A stretch of 64,000 bases of DNA, taken from contig JAKJHU010000023.1 in assembly GCA_022316685.1 (NCBI GenBank), positions 1,661,192 to 1,725,191 on the forward strand, read 5' to 3'. The DNA comes from Progne subis subis. Lineage: Eukaryota > Chordata > Aves > Passeriformes > Hirundinidae. This document shows positions 60,401 through 64,000 of this stretch, in pieces. Under the pieces are notes generated by a model. That model was not told where the DNA came from, searched no databases, and was given only the letters and a program-made list of their open reading frames with translations. The translations under genes were made by a program, and so were the position numbers. The number at the start of each line of letters is the position of its first letter. Position 1 is the stretch's first letter.

Positions 60401-61855
60401 AAGCCTTTTACGAGATGTTGCAGACGTGACTTTATTACTTTGGGTATATTCATGGCCAGAAAATCCTGGGTGCTGAATGCCTACTAGTAGGGAAGGAAGC
60501 AATTAGGAAGAAGATGTCAAAGCTAATAAATTTATTTAAAATGTGTGATATTTTGCACAGAGAAGACAGTTTACCTCTGGGGGTAGCTCCTCCATCTCTA
60601 GAGGTGTTTGGTCCAGCATTTAGTACTTTTTTGTAAGATTAGCTTTATTCAAATGTGGGTTACTGGATTCTGGATGTAAGAGCCTGTTGTAAAGCATCAG
60701 TCCAGTCATTTATCTTATGGTCCCTTCTGGCCACAATTGTACTCATTTGTGTCTGCCCAGCTCTTCAATTCAATGCTTGCAATCCAAATTGGGCTTTCCC
60801 CAGACCTGATGGACTGTCCCGTTCCTTTCTGGTGCGAGACTGAGGCTGAGCACTCCTTTTGCTCTGTGCAGGGGCACTGGCAATTCTTCAAATAGTGGTG
60901 TTAGACCAGAATCCATCCAGGTCTTGAGCTAAAATTGCTCCAGAGAGCTGTTGAGATATTACTAGCAAAGAGACAGTGTAAAACAACTGCAAATGTGGAT
61001 GTTACAAGCTGTTGTCACTTTCCAAAACACTAATAAGCATGCCACTCTAGTAAGTGTGGATCTCTAATGTACTGTACTTGATGTCATGTTTGTTGAACAC
61101 ATGGAGACCATGCCTTGGGAAATGGATGTTGCAGAGCTTAAAAAAAACCTTATCTTTGTGATTTAATTTCTCTGAAGAGCTTGTGGTTTCCATTTCTCAG
61201 AATGTCTTTCCTGGCTGTACAGTTAAATAGCACCATCAAGTCTCAAATGCATTTGCATGCTCGCTATGTTGAAAGAACACTAAAAAAAAAAAAGTAAATG
61301 CAACCCAAAGCTGAGAGTGAGTGGTTTTATGCAGTAAAAAGAAATCTGCATGCCATAAATACTTTCTTATAAATTTAATGAAGATTTAGATTTTATTACT
61401 GTTTCAGAACTTAGTAACTGTAGTCATGAGTAGCAACACAAGGTCCTCTAATTTCTTCAGTTCCCATGCAACCTTCAGAAAACTGCTTAAGGCCTCATTT
61501 GTTCTTAACTTATAGCACAAAATTATGCAGATCTGGAGTAAGCTGCTGTTTTAACTTGATGACTGCTTAGAGAAATGATTTGGTGTGGCTTAGGGCTTGA
61601 GTGAGGACTTTATCTCACCCACATTGCTTTCTGTTAAGTTGCATGACTTGAAGTTCTGACTAGAAGACAACTATTTTGTTCTTTATATGCAGCATAACAA
61701 AGCAATTGTTAGGAATTGGCACTAAGCAGCGTTAACCGAGTCTCCAGAATATATGCTTGCTTTTCTTTTGTACTTAATTGCCATTAAAAGATAAAGGTAC
61801 ACCGTGTGGTGGTGATAAAAGCAGTTAAATAGACTTATAATGGTATGGTGGTTCT
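57431..61855 (+). other. Probable intron 1 sequence, no further exon seen
   Basis: Composition returns to AT-rich. Poly(C)17 at 58053-58069, poly(T) at 58477-58498, T tract at 58947-58957. Open frames (for example 59292-59660 minus, 60161-60502 minus) have no splice or domain support. No LTR or CR1 copy was recognised here, in contrast to the upstream 50 kb. Confidence 0.5.
58053..58069. repeat. 17-nt poly(C)
   Basis: Uninterrupted C17 at 58053-58069. The G-rich complement could stack into quadruplex-like structure; likely a sequencing-difficult site. Confidence 0.95.
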
Positions 61856-61857
61856 CC

Positions 61858-61878
61858 TTTTTTTTTTTTTTTTTTTTC
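61858..61878. repeat. 20-nt poly(T) with pyrimidine extension
   Basis: T20 at 61858-61877 leading into CCCCTCTCCTTGGCTCCCTC, a polypyrimidine stretch that directly borders the second CpG-rich region. Confidence 0.9.
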
Positions 61879-62127
61879 CCCTCTCCTTGGCTCCCTCTGC
61901 CCTCCCGGAGCTTCGTTGATGTGTAAACTCTAGGTGACCAGAGCTATTAGCGCGTATCCCAACGTGGATAATTTGAGCGTGTTCTTCTCCCCGAAGCGTG
62001 CAGAGACCTGAGGGAGTTCCCCGGGTTGCTCTGTGCACAGGGAGCAGCGCAGGATGCGCTCTGCCTGCTCGGCTCAAGTCCGTGATGGCAGGGGGATGTC
62101 AGCACTACGTCTGAGCAAACGAATGAA

Positions 62128-62306
62128 TTGACAGCTCCGTCTGCACGGCCAGGTCTGTACCGTGAGTCCCGGGGGTTGCCGGTGAGAGGATCCCCGAGTG
62201 GCAGCGGGCTCGCATGCCGGGGATGCTGGCATGCCCGGGGCTGGCGCACGGCGTTCCCTGTGCCCCGGGGTGTCGCGGCGTTCCCGGAGCGCCGCCGGGC
62301 CAGCAG
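62128..62306 (+). other. Candidate alternative first exon ending in a strong donor
   Basis: The segment ends GCCAGCAG|GTAAGC (donor GT at 62307-62308), a textbook splice donor inside the second CpG island. An ATG at 62128 opens a 60-codon frame that runs through it, Arg/Gly/Pro-rich with no recognised motif; an equally good reading is a non-coding 5-prime UTR exon. The true 5-prime end is unknown; a second, weaker donor (GTACC|GTGAGT, 62161-62162) exists upstream. Confidence 0.35.
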
Positions 62307-62312
62307 GTAAGC
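62307..62312 (+). promoter_or_regulatory. Consensus splice donor CAG|GTAAGC
   Basis: Matches the vertebrate 5-prime splice consensus at all key positions (CAG before, GTAAG after). It is the best donor in the last 7 kb of the window. Confidence 0.5.
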
Positions 62313-62675
62313 GACAGCTGTGCCGAGCGTGTCCCCGCTCTGCCGGGCGCTGCTGTGGCATTGCGAAGCCTCGGATCCCCTTCAGGAGAAAAGGAATGCC
62401 TTCACGGCTGCTGGAGTGGGGACTTGGCTCGGATCGGGCTCAGCTGGAGCTTGCAGTGAGGGGAGACTTGTACGTGCTGGCTCAGTTCCTAAAGTGCAGC
62501 CTGGGGGAGGAATCGCGGCTCTTGGCCAAAAAGGCTTTGAGGGCTCAGTGAAGCTACCGAGAAAGGGGAAAGTGCAGGGTCGCGATGCATGTGTCAAAAT
62601 AAACATTTATACATACGTAGTTTGCATACAAAAGTTGGGTCTGGATGGATATGTTGTCATTTTGTTTAAAGGAGA

Positions 62676-62782
62676 AAAAAAACCAAAAAACCCCAAAAAA
62701 CAAATGAACAAACCAACCCCCCAAAAAATACCCACCAAAAAAACCCCCAAAAAAACAACAAAACAAAACAACAACAAAAAAC
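62676..62782. repeat. A/C-only low-complexity tract
   Basis: AAACCCCAAAAAACC, CAAACCAACCCCCC and ACAACAAAAC units, nearly free of G and T, immediately right of the second CpG island. Same class as 1191-1350. Confidence 0.92.
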
Positions 62783-64000
62783 TCTGATGGAACAGAACTA
62801 AAATATGGCTATAAACTGTTCCGTTTATAATGTATGGCCTTGCCAGTTCATCTGTGGTTTTGTTGGACACTTGCAGCTTGCAAAGCAGTTGTGGGACAAA
62901 AGCTGCTAGTGATGTGGTAGTAATATCCTGTGCTTCATCCCACTTCAGGACATGGATTAGCTGGATCTAATAAGCAGAATGAACTAGAAATTCTTTGTAA
63001 ACATGCTTACAATCACAGCTTGCAAAGCTGTCTGTGTAGAAGGTGATTTTTAAGTATGTGGTTTAGATGGCTAAAATAATTTAATCAGTGAAATAAAGTT
63101 TTTTTCTTGAGTTCAGGGCTTCATCGTGTGCTTTGAACTACTGTACTCAAATGAGTCTTTTGGGTTCTTTTTCCAGATAACATTAGGTTAAGTATGTTTC
63201 TCTTGCTGAAATTAAGTTTTAATCTTGTTTCGGTTTTCTTTTATTTTGAGGTATTACCATTATTTCTATTATACTTGACAGGCTATACTTGTTTTTATCA
63301 GATCAAGGACTGAACTATCCACTGTATAATCTGCTCATTGTAGTGGAGCAAATGCCTTACTCTGTAGGATGGAAAATTGACTTTTGGGTAGTTAGGTGGA
63401 TTCCCCCCCCCAACTATTTAAGGATTTAAAAGGCATGGGCTCTAGTATGTTCAGAAGTGCTGACCACTTGCAGCTTCTGTTACATAGTCATTTCAGTCTG
63501 AACAGAACTGGAGGGGATGAAAATCACTCTAAAAGGTGTTACCAAAATGTCTCAAAACTTATATCCCATTAAATAGCAGTCTCTGATCAAAAGTAAGCAT
63601 TTCTTTTTCATTTCAGTGGTAAAAGGTCATCCAAGCAGCACGTTTATTTAAGGTAGTAAATTTAATAGCTTTCTCTTTAAATATCTGTGTGTTTTAATTG
63701 CCTTCCTTATGTATACTGTTGCCTTGACAACAGTATTTTTGTATGCTAAGAAGTTCTGCTATTCAGATGTAGATCTAAAGAAATACTGTATGTGTCTTTA
63801 AACTAGCTTTAGACCTGCAGCATCTGTAAACAATTATCAGTTTAGCTGGCTGAGTGCAAGTGTGTTGCTTGTGTACTGTAGCTGATTCTCTCGTGTGGAT
63901 AAGTGCTCACATCTCGTCATTAACTCTGTACCTATTGGACGTTAAAGGTAATGGGTTTATTTTGATTAAAGTGATCTCCTGCCATATGAATCTCTAATTG
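62783..64000 (+). other. Intron-like AT-rich sequence, no exon seen
   Basis: No coding exon, RNA gene or repeat family recognised; C9 run at 63404-63412. The window ends inside what is probably intron 1. Confidence 0.5.

Larger units (their letters stand above)
61900..62550 (+). promoter_or_regulatory. Second CpG-rich island, possible alternative promoter
   Basis: GC and CpG density rise for about 650 bp (for example 62160-62350 with many CCGGGG, CGCCG, GCGG words), 4.8 kb downstream of the first exon, and then drop abruptly. No TATA box. A donor lies inside it at 62307. The sequence carries open frames on both strands, none decisive. An intronic CpG island can be an alternative promoter of the same gene, an antisense promoter, or an exon of another gene; the sequence alone does not separate these. 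Confidence 0.5.

Noticed and set aside
1..64000. tRNA, rRNA, snRNA genes, CRISPR arrays, bacterial operons
   Set aside because: No cloverleaf with A/B boxes, no rRNA core sequence, no regularly spaced direct repeats with unique spacers, and no prokaryotic gene layout were seen. Searching by eye can miss diverged tRNA-derived repeats.

Overview
The window looks like a stretch of nuclear chromosome from a bird, probably a songbird (passerine). No prokaryotic operons, CRISPR arrays or phage-like gene clusters are visible. The sequence is AT-rich, no long open frame is free of repeats or GC-island artefacts, and the interspersed repeats are CR1-type LINE fragments (3-prime ends with the TTCTATGAT-like terminus) and endogenous-retrovirus LTRs whose sequences resemble LTRs I know from passerine genomes. 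The bird call rests on this repeat content; the passerine call is weaker.

Layout. About 1-56.5 kb is a gene desert or a very long intron. It holds five CR1 pieces (3.45, 10.1, 14.6, 38.4 and 40.9 kb), and three copies of one ERV LTR family (1.4 kb on the minus strand, 8.3 kb and 23.4 kb on the plus strand). The 23.4 kb copy keeps a tRNA-Lys-type primer binding site and some internal sequence. It also holds a solo LTR at 29.5 kb with a perfect 5-bp target duplication (CCCTG), a further LTR at 48.4 kb, and an LTR-like block at 12.8 kb with a perfect CRE. Homopolymers, microsatellites and two-letter A/C (or G/T) tracts are frequent, and there are several perfect hairpins and short tandem duplications. 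Some stretches of unique, balanced-composition sequence (35.3, 37.0, 40.4-40.9, 44.2 and 50.0 kb) could be conserved regulatory DNA, but only comparison with other genomes can show that.

The only convincing gene part is at 56.5-57.4 kb: a CpG island with GC boxes and no TATA box, an ATG in a strong Kozak context at 57059, and 28 codons running into a splice donor at 57144. This is the promoter and first coding exon of a plus-strand gene, and 57144 to the window end would be its intron 1. I could not name the gene from 28 residues. A second CpG-rich island at 61.9-62.55 kb, with a consensus donor (CAG|GTAAGC), may be an alternative first exon or internal promoter.

No clearly new biological system was found. 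The points most worth checking are the twin-promoter arrangement, the LTR with a CpG-decayed Lys primer site, the 20-bp perfect hairpin at 17.9 kb, the recurrent A/C tracts, and three homopolymers of almost identical length (43-44 bases).
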